From contig CM064864.1 of NCBI GenBank assembly GCA_032719365.1, positions 5,812,183 through 5,876,182 on the forward strand: DNA of 64,000 nucleotides, in the 5' to 3' direction. Below are positions 46,385-58,866 of this stretch, piece by piece. Under the pieces are notes generated by a model. That model was not told the DNA's origin and ran no database searches. It saw nothing but the letters and a program-made list of their open reading frames with translations. The number at the start of each line of letters is the position of its first letter. Within the stretch, counting starts at the first letter, position 1. Position numbers and translations under genes: made by a program. Origin of the DNA: Prinsepia uniflora. Taxonomy: Eukaryota; Streptophyta; Magnoliopsida; Rosales; Rosaceae.

Positions 46385-48792
46385 TGTAACATCCCGTACT
46401 GTCGGGAAGGGTATAAATGTAATTTTGTAAAAGATTTGTATAAAATGACGATTTTGCCCTTGTGAATAGTACGACAAAAGTTGACTTTTTGATTTACAGG
46501 TTGGATGAGTGTTGACCATTGACCGTGACGTAGCTGAGGACGTCACGAGTCCGTAGACAGGTGGCATGTCCGATTTGGACAATCAGAGAAAAAGTTATGA
46601 TGTTCGGAAGATTGAGGGCGTTACCGTAATTTTGATTAATTAGAGGAAAAATGTTGACTTTTTAGTGGACTTGTAATTTTCACGTAGACCGAGGACCATT
46701 AGATAGGTCTCGACGTCCTGAGTACAACGACAGGCGGCACGCTGTCATCGGACGTCGGACGGAATAGTTATGGGTCTGGAAAGTTTGAGGGCAAAATGGT
46801 AATTTTAACTCTGGGGGTATTTTGGTCTTTTTGTCTTTAGGGCCAATCAGATAGGAACAAGTGGCTGAGTGGGCTTAGATATTTTGTACTGATGACCATG
46901 AGAATTGGACACGTGGGCTTTGCTAGATGGTTCTGGGAGTGTCTAAAATACACACGGCCACATTTTGTGTTATTTTGAACCGTGCATTTGGTTTGAGAAA
47001 CAGAAACAGAGAGTGAAGAAAGTGAGAGGACTTGATCGATTCTGTGAGGGTGTAAGATTTTGGTGGATTGTGAGAGTGACAGAGAGAAGAGAGGAACCTG
47101 GTGATCGGAATTTGGGGGTGAAATCGTGTCCGGAAACACGGTGGTCGGAGGATCGATTTTCAGGGAAAACAGAGAGGCCGTGGGACAGAGGTGGTGGTTG
47201 TGCCGTGTTTTGGTTCAATCCAGGCTGAGGAGGAGCTAGAATGACTGCAAAGGGCTCAGTGGACACTGTGGTACACGGCGGTGCAGACGGCGGAGGACGA
47301 TTCGACGGTAAGCATCGAATCCCCTGTTTTTCCCGTTTGATTGTTTTCAAAAGTCGTGGACTTTAGGCTAGAGTCGAGGGTTTTGGAGGTTAGGGTGAGA
47401 CTCCTAAAGGTCCCAGGAGTCGTCTGAGTGTGGTGTCGTGACGGGGGAAGGCCTGGGTGGCCGGAGGCCAAAACAGGGTTTACGGGCAGTTTGTTTCGAG
47501 GTTAAGGACGATGGGTTTTAGGCTTCGATTTCTAGGTTTTAGGATGGGAATAGACTGCTAGGAACTGGACGAAGCTAACAGGATTGAAATGGTGGAAAAT
47601 CATGGCGGAATTGCAGAGAACCGGTCACGCCGGTTCAACACAGTTGAACCGAGTGACTCGAGGTAGACGATGCACTATAGCAGGCGCGTGAGGCCCACGC
47701 GCAGCCACTTTGGGCGGCGCGTGGGGGCGCGTGATGAGGAGTTTGAGAAATTTTCCAACATGGTTTTTGTCCTAAATGTTCTAAGGAATCTACTGGTGTA
47801 ATTTTCGGGTTAATCAGACGATGTTACGGGATAGTTCTGGAATTCAGACGGTTTAGGGTTTAAGTTTAAATTACGTATAAATTCCCGAAAAATTGGGGAA
47901 ATTAGGGTTAGCATATTTGAAGTATTTGTGACCCTATTTGGTGCCTATTGACAGGACGGGAGACGCCTGAGACGGTTGAGGAGCGCACGGAGCGCGATTG
48001 ACATTTTCTGATTCGTGAGTGGACTCTTTCTTTTCTTACGAGCATGCCTAGCTGTTTTTATTTATGTTTTATGATTCTAAATATGTTTTTATGCTTTTTG
48101 ATGGTGATTATATGTGGTTGATATGTTTGCACGTTTTTCGAGACATTTTTGGGTTTTCGCACGTTTTTCGAGAAAAAACTGGATTTCTGATTTTGATGTT
48201 AAGCTTCCATGTTTTCAATCTATAATTGTTGGTTGAGTTTAAAGACTCAGATAGACCCAGCAGGTTTGATCGGACTTGCTATTTGCGGATTTGGTTTTAT
48301 GATATGACCTTAGCATACTTATCATACTGTGTTATATTGTGGTTTTCTGGTACTTAGTTTTTTTTTTTTATCAAAATTCTGGTACTTAGTTAGGCATGCA
48401 TATTTTTAAAACGGAGGGAAAAACCTTATTCTTTTCTTTAAACTGTTTTATTCTTAAATCGTGTTTTAAACCTTTTAGTGCTTTAGTCCACTCACACTTT
48501 TTGGTTTTAAATTACCCTTCAGGTCGTGGTGATAACGCTGGGGTGAACGTTGAGGCAAGAACCGAGGCATAGAGCTTACGACGTTCTTCCGTTGCGAGAT
48601 TAGCCTAGTAGGACTTTTGTGTCTGTTTTGTATTAACTATGCTCTGAATTATGGTTGTATTATATTTTTCCCTTGTCTGATAGTTATGCTTATGGTTGTA
48701 TTAAGGTTATTTTTGGTACTTTAAGTGTGATTGTCAGACGGGAGCAGGGTACGTCCCGGGTATCGAGGTGATATTTGGGACGGGTCCTGACA
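46385..48792 (+). mobile_element. Solo LTR F, 2408 bp
   Basis: TGTAACATCCCGTAC to GACGGGTCCTGACA, with perfect duplications TCGTG at 46380-46384 and 48793-48797. Donor at 47308, acceptor ending 47954, exon 47955-48014 (60 nt), donor 48015, acceptor ending 48522. Closely related to LTR I at the right edge of the window. Confidence 0.93.
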
Positions 48793-49155
48793 TCGTGTGG
48801 TATGTGTTGGTATTTCACTGAGAAAGGTTTTGGGCTGAGACCCACGTGACATGATTTGGGGTTGAGTTCCCATGTTTTGATTGATGGTTTTTGAGTTGTG
48901 ATTTCGGGCCGAGGACCCAAATGGATTTATGGGTCATGACAGTTTATGGGGCCGGGCATGAACCCTTGTAAGGTTTTGAGAATATTTTCAAGTGGTTTTT
49001 ATGAATAATTGATAAATGGTTTTGAATGCATGTGTACGTATTTATGAAGGGCATAAATACCTTTATGCGAAAATGTTTTCAATGAAATGTTTAAATTGTC
49101 CACTCACAGTTTTCGTGTTTTAATACCCTTCAGGTTGATCGCGGATGTGGGCTGT

Positions 49156-51933
49156 TGACAGGACCCGCCACGATCCCACAGGGACCACAAGGGGACGTGC
49201 CCTACTCCCGTCTGACACCCAATAATTCATACCAATTTTAACCTCAAAACATTTAAAAGCATAAATAACCAAATTAAAGTCATACATAAAATCCGAATTA
49301 AACGAATGTCAGACAAGGGATATAATCCAAAATTACAAATTTGCGAGCACGACTCTACAGTAAACCTGCGGGTACACCGCCTAGCAGGGGTTCAGGTACG
49401 CAGAAGTAGACCTATGCCTCAGCCTCTGGTTCCTCCTCTACCTCAGTTTCCCGACCTGGAGGGGTTATCAAAAACATTAAAGGGTGAGTGGACCGAAACT
49501 CAAGTTTATGAAATCGCTTGATAAGTAAAACATATAATTTACCCCTCCGTTTTCCAAACATGCGTGCATCATAATTCCAAAATCATAAACCATATAATAC
49601 GAACCATAAGGCATATAATAAAACCATAACCATAATTTTAGTTGCTGCACTATACACTCCAATCCCGACATCCCTGATGTCTGACGTCCCTGACGTCCAA
49701 TAAGGTCACAATCACAAGGCTACGCGTGCCACTCGGGTCTCAATTCCGAGTTCAATCCCCGAACCCCGTTCGGGTACAGCATCCCCGATGCTTAGCGTCA
49801 TAGACGCTGGACGTTCTAGACGTCCGTGACCTCTCCGGGGTACCTCATCCGGAGGAGACAATACAATATGGAAGGATCTATACAGTGCAGTAACAAATAC
49901 ATTTTATTGATATCCACATGCAAACATATATATACATAGATAGAATCTGAACCAATCATTCAGTTTCATCGGACGGGTCTCAAGCCCAAATACCGTGAAA
50001 ACGTGCCATAACCATGTTTTCCATATCATCAAAACCATCATTGTTTTAGCATGTGAATAAGTATAATAAAACCAGAAAACATTTATGCACACAAGGGTTT
50101 AAGAAAATGGCCCACTCACAGTACAATCCTGCTAGAAACCGAACGTATACCCTCGTCTTGGTACAAATGTACAATCCCTGTCAAGTCCAAGTATTCGTAA
50201 AGGTCAAATTAAACCCCCAACATTCAACCATGAAAGCCTAGGTCGAAACCGACCCGGGAAAGCCGCCCGAACGCGCTTTCCAAGGCAATAAACCTTATTT
50301 TGACCAACTTAAAGATCTCCGATCGACCCGAAACTACCGCCATTGGATCCGGATCGTCGAAACCTAAAGAATGGTGGTGGTCCCACCAAAAACACTGTTC
50401 ACACGCGCCCCCACGCGCCGGTCAACGCGGCGGTCAACGCAGGAACAGTTCCTGCTGACATCATGCTGACGTCATCTGACAGCTGTCAGGTCTGACGTGT
50501 CAGACTCTGATAGGTGCCACGTGTCAACATCCAATTGGTCCACCTCACTGATCTGTCAGACCACGTGTCAGATCTGACATGTGCCACGTGTCAGCACGGC
50601 ACTGGTCCACATCACTGACATGTCAGTGACACGTGGCAGTCCCTGACTGGTCCACGTCACTGACATGTCAGTGATGACTGTGCACTGACATGTGACACGT
50701 GTCGGCTCACGGTTGGTCCACGTCATCTGACAGACTGACAGGGTGCCACGTCAGCACCACTGTCATCAGACGGGTTGACCCGTTTTCCTGCAACTCGGGT
50801 CGATCAGACCCGCGATCGAGACCCGGTTGCCATTCCTTCATTTCTGGATCATTTTCATTCCTTTCAATTCCTAATTACTCGTCTTAGTCCCTAGATTAGT
50901 CCCATGTAAATAGAATTGAGAAACACGGATCGAATCGAGGGCCTACCTTGAAGAACAGCTCTGGCCTCCCGTCGCAGTTTTGCCACCGCCCTGAGCTCCA
51001 CCGGCCACGAGTTCGATTCCAGAAGGTTCCTGGAGGTTCCTAGAGTTGATTAGGATTGATAACGGACCAGTTTAAACGTGGGAAATGATTTACCAAAAAA
51101 ATCTGGGTTGAAACCGCCACGGGTTTCCCCTGCTTCCTTCCGCGCCGCCGTCTGCCGCCGTCCACCGCCGTGCCTCCGTCCTTCCCCGTGAGTCCAGCAA
51201 CACACAGACACAGGGACAGGGAGTAGTGCGGGTGTGATGGATGAAATGGGCAGTGTGTGTGGGTTCGGGTGAGAATTATATAGAAATGGAGGGAAAGCTG
51301 CTCAAAGATTTGAACGGCCCAGATTTGATCTCCAGATTAGATCAAGGGCTGAGATTAGATCTGGGGTTTTCAATCCAAAGGCTGAAATTTAAAGCTGATT
51401 CAAATGTTTAATAATCCAATAGTGGATCTGATCCAATCTAGCCAATGGGTGAGTGACACTTGTCACTCACCAGGTGTCCTCCAATCAGATTTCCTGAATT
51501 TAATATTCGACACGAAAACCGAGACACGAACTTCCCGAATTCACGTTTCTGACCATAACTTCCTCGTACGAAGTCCGATTTCGGCGTGCCGCCTGTCTAC
51601 GGACTCAGGACGTCGAGGCCTACCCAACGGTCCTTGAGTCAACAGAAAATTAGTTGTCAAAAGAAAAGTCAACATTTTCCCCCCGAGAGTCCAAATTACG
51701 GTAATGCCCCTGAACTTCCGATAGTCATAACTTTTACCCTGATCGTCCGAATTGGACGTGCCACCTGTCTATGAACTCGTGACGTCCCGAACTACGTCAC
51801 GGTCATAGGTCAAAGTCCATTTAGTTCATCAATCAAAAAGTCAACAATTTGACCATACCATTCACAGGGGTAAAATCGTCAAATCACACAATAAATTACA
51901 ATATGGAAATCCTCGAATTTCCGGGGTGTTACA
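49156..51933 (-). mobile_element. Solo LTR G, 2778 bp
   Basis: Inverted: TGACAGGACCCGCC at 49156 and CCGGGGTGTTACA ending 51933, with perfect duplications GCTGT at 49151-49155 and 51934-51938. On the minus strand the exon-like segment is 50177-50120 (58 nt). It contains a distinctive TGACACGTGTCAG cluster (50450-50770). Confidence 0.93.
50450..50770. repeat. Palindromic TGAC/ACGTG repeat cluster in LTR G
   Basis: A dense, irregular array built from CTGACATGTCAG, CCACGTGTCA, GACACGTGGCA and GGTCCACGTCA words. Many CACGTG or ACGT cores, the binding words of plant bZIP/bHLH factors, are present. It is absent from the related LTRs in this window. Confidence 0.75.
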
Positions 51934-52098
51934 GCTGTAGCAGAGACGAGACATCACTCCCCTCCTCCTACGATCCTGACGCACTCTGATAGCCCGGCGA
52001 GGGCTAGAGATGGAATTTTCCCTGATCTGACACTTCATGTCAGACGGGATTAGGCGGGTCCCACGTTAATCCCGGGGGATTTGGGACCGGTCCTGACA

Positions 52099-52245
52099 AG
52101 TGGTCGGGTCTTGACATATGACATGTCTCTTTACTTTAAATCCCTTTCTAGAAGTTTTCCTTTTTTCTTTTTTGCTTCTCTATGTTGTAATGTTGTTTTC
52201 CTATTCGTTTTTCTAAATGAATTTTCACTTTCTAATTAAAAAACG
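52099..52245 (+). mobile_element. LINE 3' end, resumed after LTR C
   Basis: Directly after C the sequence is T-rich, with TTGTTTTCCTATTCG, TTTTCTAAATGAATTTTCAC and an A-rich tail (AATTAAAAAACGAAAAAG), typical of a plant L1 3' untranslated end. It joins the LINE remnant ending at 38944. Confidence 0.55.
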
Positions 52246-55200
52246 AAAAAGAATTACAAATAATTTTGGAAAAGTCCAAAAATATAAACTAAGCCTCAGC
52301 TCTCTCCTCTCCTTATTTGTCTATTTCTTTCCTCTCTTCTTTCTCAACTTTCTCTCTCGTTCTGCTCTCCCGTGAAAACTGGTAGAAAACGTTCCATCAC
52401 CTTGGCCGCCATGTGACTAGGTTTCCTACCACTAAACCACCACTATCCTATTCCTCTAATCTTCACCATCACGATTACCAACAATCGCACCCAGCAACCA
52501 CCACATATCATCCTCACCATCATCAGCACTACTTTCACCGAACAATTACTAATATGATCTGCCTGAATCACACAGGGATCATTGTGAGGGTTGGCAACAC
52601 TTCTTCATCATTAAACATGATCTGTGAATATCCATGTCTTGCTGACTTTTTAACTGATTACCTTGACCAATCGACGGTATTTAAAAACTGATATAAGTAC
52701 GACATGCGTACTCCTTCCTTGCTCTATTTGAGTCTCCAGCACGAGTACGTAGGTCTTTCCAAGCACGAACTCAGAGTTGAAAATAGAGGTGGGCTGAACC
52801 CATGATTGAAAATAAATGTGGGCTGATTTAAAACTTTCTTAGTAAAATAGCATTTAATAGAAATTTAATTAAAAAAATTCTTGTGATTTTTTCAAATTTT
52901 TCTCACATTTAAGGTGGGCGTCGGCTAGAATCTGGGAACACGATCAACATGAAAAGTGTTCAGCTGGTTATCCTGAGGTTCATGGTCCAAGAATTAATTT
53001 AATTGGACATAGTATAAGGAAGTTATGATCATTCAAGGTGTTTGTGTTCATTTATAGTTCCTTAATTTCTCTTGGAATTTAAGGATACCTAAGGGCTTAA
53101 GTTATAAGTATTTTGTGAATTAAATGAGTAATGTTGAAGGAATTATGGTGAATTTAATTTAAGGAATACCTTGGTGAAGTGACAATGAAGACTTATGATT
53201 TTAGGTGGATGAAATGTATGTATTATTTATGTTTATTTTGAAATAATCATATGGTTTATGTTTATAGTTACTATGTATTTAGGCATTATGCTTACCTTAA
53301 AAACCAAAAAGAACAAGTTATGATCAATAAGTATTTATGTAAATATTATGGATAATTTTGGTAGAAATAATTAGGAAATTCTTAAAGACATACTTAGGAA
53401 GTTGTAAAGATGTATTTAGTAAATGATAAGGAGTGTAAATTAAAGTAGTAATTACCTGAACAATACTTAATGATCATATGATCATGGGTAAGCTTATAAT
53501 GCCACCTTTAATGTTAGGCTATGCTAGGTGATTATGATGTAATGGTGAAATTATAATAACTGGAATTCTATGAGAAAGAAGGAAAGAATTAAGCATATGG
53601 TTAAAGGATTTAGGGATTGTAATATCAAATATTGTTTTATGTGGGTAGTTGAGAGACTATTAAAGAAACGTGGAAATAAATAAGTAAGGAAGTGGTGATG
53701 AAAGGTAAGATCATGATAATAGTAAGAAGAGGTTGAACGAGTAGAAGTATTTTGTTATCAGTTATCATTTTAATAATTACTAATGTAGTTAATAATGACA
53801 TTGATGACGGAAATAAAACCTAAATAAGGATGAAATAATAAATTTTCCTACCCGAGGAGTTAGTGGGTCAGAAGTGAATGGTATCTGGCAAGGGAGGAAT
53901 TCTTGTTGATTAAGAATAATTAGTTGAAAGTGCGATAAGAAAATTAGTAAATCCCTTGTCTGCAGAGCATGACCTGTCCAATTTTTCTTGAGTTTTGGGA
54001 CGAATCTTGTCACGAGTAATATTAGATACTTATTTTATACTATATTATCTTATCAAATTCATTATACGACATATTAAACGTGCAATATTACTACACATAA
54101 AAGATTTTTATTAAGAGCTGTGGATCAAATACAATCGTCTACATCTGAGAAGTGACTATTCATGGTGCAAGCTTCCTAAATAATTTGTATTGAATCCTTT
54201 TTGAGAAAAAAGAAAGGAGAAAAAAAAAACTTTTTCTCGCCTTTTTGATTTGTTTGAATTTTATTTTTTCTCGCTTGAAGTTGGGATAAGGACTACACAA
54301 TGATTTTTAAACCATTTCAAGAAAAAAAACAAAAAAGCAAAATGTTAAATTCTTCACCAGTGGCAGTGTCAATATACAGGTAATTTAATTTACAAAAACC
54401 TTAATTTTTAAATAATGTTTCATGTCTATAATTAAATACAATATCATTTTGTCAACCCTAATTGTTTATTTATCTACACGATTAAAAGTAACCATTTTTT
54501 CACCAACTCTATTCACCAGAGTCATGGTAAATATATATGAGGCTTCATTTGAGTAAAAAATAAATAAATATTCTGAGTAAATGATGAAATGGCACATGAT
54601 TTCGTGAAGAAAAATAAAAATTAGAACAATAATGTATGGTTTCGTAGTATTTTCAGAAAATTAAAATTTGAATTGTTTAATAGTATATGGCAAGGCTTGG
54701 TGGAACTGTTTCCTCCTCCATAATGGGGGACAAGGAAAGTGAAAAACAATTAATAAAATGGAATCCATCCACACATTTTATTCCTCAATTTTCACGTTTC
54801 TCATGCTGGACGAAACAAAAGGCTCCCTCCTTCTCTTGTAGGGCCAAACAAACCAAAGCATCTGAAATTGCTTTTCAACTTCATAACCAAATATATTTTT
54901 TTCTATTCTTATTTTGACTCTGCATTAGAAAATACCGGTGTGGTTTGGCAATATTTTTATTTTTGTTTTGTAAAAGAAAGTTTTATATTCAAATTTAAAG
55001 AGTTGTGACGCCTATGAAAATAATGTCATACGAAAAATATTCGGATTCATCAACCACTACCCAACTATTATAATTTGAAATCATTATCTCCAGATTTTCT
55101 AAATAAAAATGTCATAAATTTGTGTTACAATAACGATAGGGGCATCGCTTAAAATCCCACGTTTTGTATCTCACCCTAAGTGGCATCTTACGTGATATTC

Positions 55201-55962
55201 CAGTCATCATCTTCAATCTTCAATTACCTATGTCATCCTCTTTAATTAACTATCTCAAAGTTAAAATTAATTAAGACTAAAATTAAATTAAACATTCTGG
55301 AAACTTAAATCAAAATACAAAAAAATTTAAATTTAAATTAAACATTAAAGTAAAACAAATTAGAATACAAAAAAAAAAAATCATAAACTCTTAAGATTTT
55401 TCTTGTCCCTCTTCTAGCAACCTACGACGAGCAGTAACATTTCACTTGCTTTCACGGCCAAAATGCGTTTTACTAGAATACTAAAAAAAGTGGATATTTT
55501 AGTAAATTTTTTACAATCGAGTACTAATCTACACTGACCAGGGCAAGGAAGTTTCACATACAATGCACTCCTATCAATAATCACTTCGCCAGAATCAAAA
55601 TATAACCCAAGAAAAATTAAATTCAAAACTAACCAAAAGCATACTAAATTTGTGCTAATCACTGAGCTAACTTGTTCTGGTGATATGTAATCTAATTTGA
55701 CATATTATATTTCGTAAAGTCTGGTGTTTAGACGCGGTAAAGACAGAGCAAACAATGGGAAACACGTGGCTTCTGATGCAGCAACAAAATGAATAAACAA
55801 AGCAAATCAAATGCATGTGTTGTCAATTCTATTGCCTTTAAATATCTCATATGTTCATCAATCATCCCTTCAACTTCAACTTCAACTGGCCCCCAACCCA
55901 TCTTCATTCATTCAGTTTTTTTCATTCTCTTATTCTTTCATCTCTCCATCCCCCCCAAAAAA
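52246..55962. other. Intergenic DNA with degenerate LTR-like traces
   Basis: No supported gene. A pyrimidine-rich stretch at 52300-52400 and A/G-rich sequence to about 54030 (GAGTTTTGGGACGAATC near 53990) resemble worn Gypsy LTR or 3'-end sequence, but no termini were found. A short frame at 52413-52691 is rich in His, Thr and Pro and is not convincing. Bases 54031-55962 are AT-rich and include the promoter of the next gene. Confidence 0.4.
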
Positions 55963-56672
55963 ATGGCTTCCAAATTCAAGAAGCCCTTCAATTTGAATAA
56001 GTTGAACAAAACCAGCTGTGAGATCTCATCATCATCATCATCATCAGTGGCTGTTGGGCTGGGAATCCTCACACAGATCCCACAACAAAACTCAAATATT
56101 ATTGTCATGAAATCTGCATTATTAAGATCCACCCATCCAGCTCATCAACCCACAACCTCCATTCAAATATCCTCTTGCTTTCTCAAAACATGCCACCTCT
56201 GCAACAAGGGTTTAAGCCTGGATAGAGAGGTCTACATGTACAGGTAATTAATTAAATAATTACAGGGATCTTAATATATAAGCTCTTCTCACACAAATTA
56301 AAATTTTAAAATTGCTTATTGGAAAATGAAAAATATATTTCATGTGTCTTATTATATCCTGATATTTGGAAACTATATATTCCTAACTAACCATATATGC
56401 GACTATATATATATATATATATTATATGCAGGGGTGATTTGGGATTTTGTAGCATAGAGTGCAGGAACAAGCAGATTGTCATCGATGACATGAACGAATT
56501 AGAAGCTTCCACCAAGCAAATGATAGCGTCGTACCGGCGCGGCGGCCGGTATCGTTGCAGCACTAGCAGCAGTAGTAGTGGCCGTGACTCCCCCCGTAGT
56601 GTCTTAGAAGATGGACATCGACAACAAGATCGAATCCCTCATCGTCACGCAAATATATTTGCACTTAAATAG
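55963..56672 (+). CDS. FCS-like zinc finger (FLZ/DUF581) protein
   Basis: Two exons, 55963-56243 and 56432-56672 (GT-AG, phase 2), encode 173 residues. The FLZ domain spans the junction: FLKTCHLCNKGLSLD, then EVYMYRGDLGFCSIECRNKQ, with CxxC and CxxxC ligands and the FCSxxCR signature, about residues 75-120. Family members bind SnRK1 kinase and act as scaffolds in energy and stress signalling. The N-terminal part is basic and Ser-rich (a run of about ten Ser at 26-35), and the C-terminal tail is disordered with another Ser run. Intron position within the FLZ domain is usual for the family. An upstream in-frame ATG at 55789 is unlikely, because the first 58 codons have no family support. Confidence 0.93.
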
Positions 56673-57970
56673 TCAATAATCATATATTACTCTCTCTATA
56701 TATATAATTAATGTTAATTATCTTTAAATTTGACCTATGAGTAATATTCAGCTCATTAACACCACAAAGCAGGAAGAAGAGTTGATGAAAGCGCGCACCA
56801 TCTCTTAGATTTGCTATATATAGAAGAAGATAGAGATGAGTTTTTTTTTTTTTTTTTTTTTTTTTCTGGTTGAATTATTTTGAGGGAGTTACTTGATTTT
56901 GGTTTGTAGCCGTTGATATTTTGAGATAAGTATCACTTCACTTTAATTTTCTTGCCCCATCGCTCTCTTTTTGTTCTGTGCGTTATAATTAATATTGGAA
57001 GCTGCAATAACAACCACCACTTAATTTTTGGCCAAGCCTTAGATATTTTTGCCAATTGCTAGCCTATGATATCAATGCATTTTTCTCAACAAATTAGTGT
57101 CACATATGATCACTTCAAGTTAAATTTCTTCGACTTGATTTGATCCTATATATTGATTAAAGGAATTGGACTATTTAGAATATAGAGTGATCCTTTAATT
57201 AGAGTGTCAGTTTATTTAAATTTGAAACTAGTAGAGGTAAGATCTAAATTAAGTCGGAATGATAATTTTACTTCGGTAAATAATCGGTTATGTCAATAAA
57301 TGGGAATGCAAGATTAAAGAGACCAAGTAAATAAAATGAAGTTTTCGATCGAACTAATTAAAAGCGTTATGTTTATAAAAACGTGACCATATATATTATG
57401 TATGAAGAATGAGAGACATATACGTGAAGTAGGCTTCGCATGTCTAGTACTAGATCTACAAGGCCAAAAGGGAAGTGTGTGATGTCATGTGCCACTCCCT
57501 AGCTAGTACACTAGCACACTAGTACACTAGCACACTAGTACACTAGCACACTAGTACAGTACGTAGTAGTACCGATGTTCTTTATGGTTCACTTCCACTC
57601 TCTTCAATATCATGAAACTGCAAGAGGCTTTGTGACCTCAAAAACGCACATTTTTCTGGTCAGCTAATTCATTCATGAGCCAACTATATTACAGGAACCA
57701 TTATATATGCACAAATCCATTATTAAAAATGGGGTGAACTAAATTTAGTATTGAAAATAAATATAGACTGATTTAAAGCCAAATTTTTTTTTTTTTTTAT
57801 CAAAATAGCACTTCAAATTGAGTGGTCCGTGCATGTATATATATAAACTTTGTCATGTTCGTCCTAAACATGAATATGTCAGACTCATACAGCATTTGGA
57901 TATAGATATATTGATCACCTCTATGCCGACATGCTCGCATGCTGTTCAATGATTCATAATATACATAGTA

Positions 57971-58003
<33 letters not shown>

Positions 58004-58866
58004 CACAATGGCGTAGTTATAAAATTAAGCCAGTAGTGCCACTTTATAAATAATACTAAAGGTACTTTTTTGTCGAAATAATTTATAATAATATTTTGAT
58101 TTCATTCTGCAAACAAATTAATATTAGAAAGAGAACGTTATTTTCTATAATCGACATGCAATCACAACAAAAATAAATAAATAATAACAATGGCTAAAGA
58201 ATTTTATAAACATGTGTTTAATTATGTCTCAATATTTGGTATGCTCGTGAAAAAAATAAAAAATATAAGACAAAAAATTACAACAGTATTAATATAATTG
58301 TATATATATACACATATATAATATAACAAAAAAAAAAATCCACTGAGCCCTGAGCCTCTCTGGTCTTCAAGTGGCTCCGCTATTGTTTATGTTATATTAT
58401 ATACTATTATATACTAATTTATATGATGACCAACTAAAAGATTTTCGATCATCGAGAAGGTTATGATGCATGATTAACGTGGGTTATATATAATATAATC
58501 CATTAATGTTCAGCTCCCCGTAAAACAATAGAGATCATATCTACGGAACATATATTGCATTGATCGTAATTAATTATTTAATTAGTTAGGTTTAAGAAGT
58601 CATCTGTCGGATTTTAGAAAGAAAATAAATCATCCCCGGAGTTCGATTAATAATCTCACTAAAAAAATAAAAAAAAATCCTCCTCTAGGGTCTAGCTGAT
58701 GCGTCTGGAATTCCTTGCGCTCCATGCTAACTGATTGATTAAGTATTCGAGATTATTCATTGCTTGATTACAAACATGGTCTTATGCTTTGTTTGGTGTG
58801 TTTGTTTCGTACTTGCATTCTACTTTTTAGATATTACTTTATATGGTTAACACATCCCGAAGGCAA
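56673..58866. other. FLZ 3' flank, microsatellites and dispersed repeats
   Basis: It holds a poly-T tract (56840-56866), a 16-bp tandem repeat (GTACACTAGCACACTA, three units, 57506-57557) and a TA microsatellite (57975-58004). A possible small element lies at 58007-58386, with inverted ends CAATGGCGTAG and CAATAGCGGAG and no clear target duplication. A stretch at 57727-57815 resembles 52785-52860 (GGGCTGAACCCATGATTG-like). No gene is supported. Confidence 0.45.

Larger units (their letters stand above)
38945..52098 (+). mobile_element. LTR C, about 3.2 kb, split by four nested solo LTRs
   Basis: It starts TGTGACGACCCGTCC and ends ACCGGTCCTGACA. Its own sequence is 38945-39635, 41368-42554, 45617-46384, 48798-49155 and 51939-52098, about 3164 bp, close to solo LTR B. 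Possible target duplications AATGA and AGTGG differ by two transitions, which fits an old insertion but is weak. It carries its own GCGCGTG core (41795-41865), exon-like segment (42075-42152, acceptor 42074, donor 42153), a second acceptor at 49133, and hairpin repeats at 42360-42554 and 45612-46384. Confidence 0.75.

Noticed and set aside
52413..52691. His/Pro/Thr-rich 92-codon frame as a gene
   Set aside because: Low complexity, no domain, no splice continuation, in a degenerate repeat-like region.
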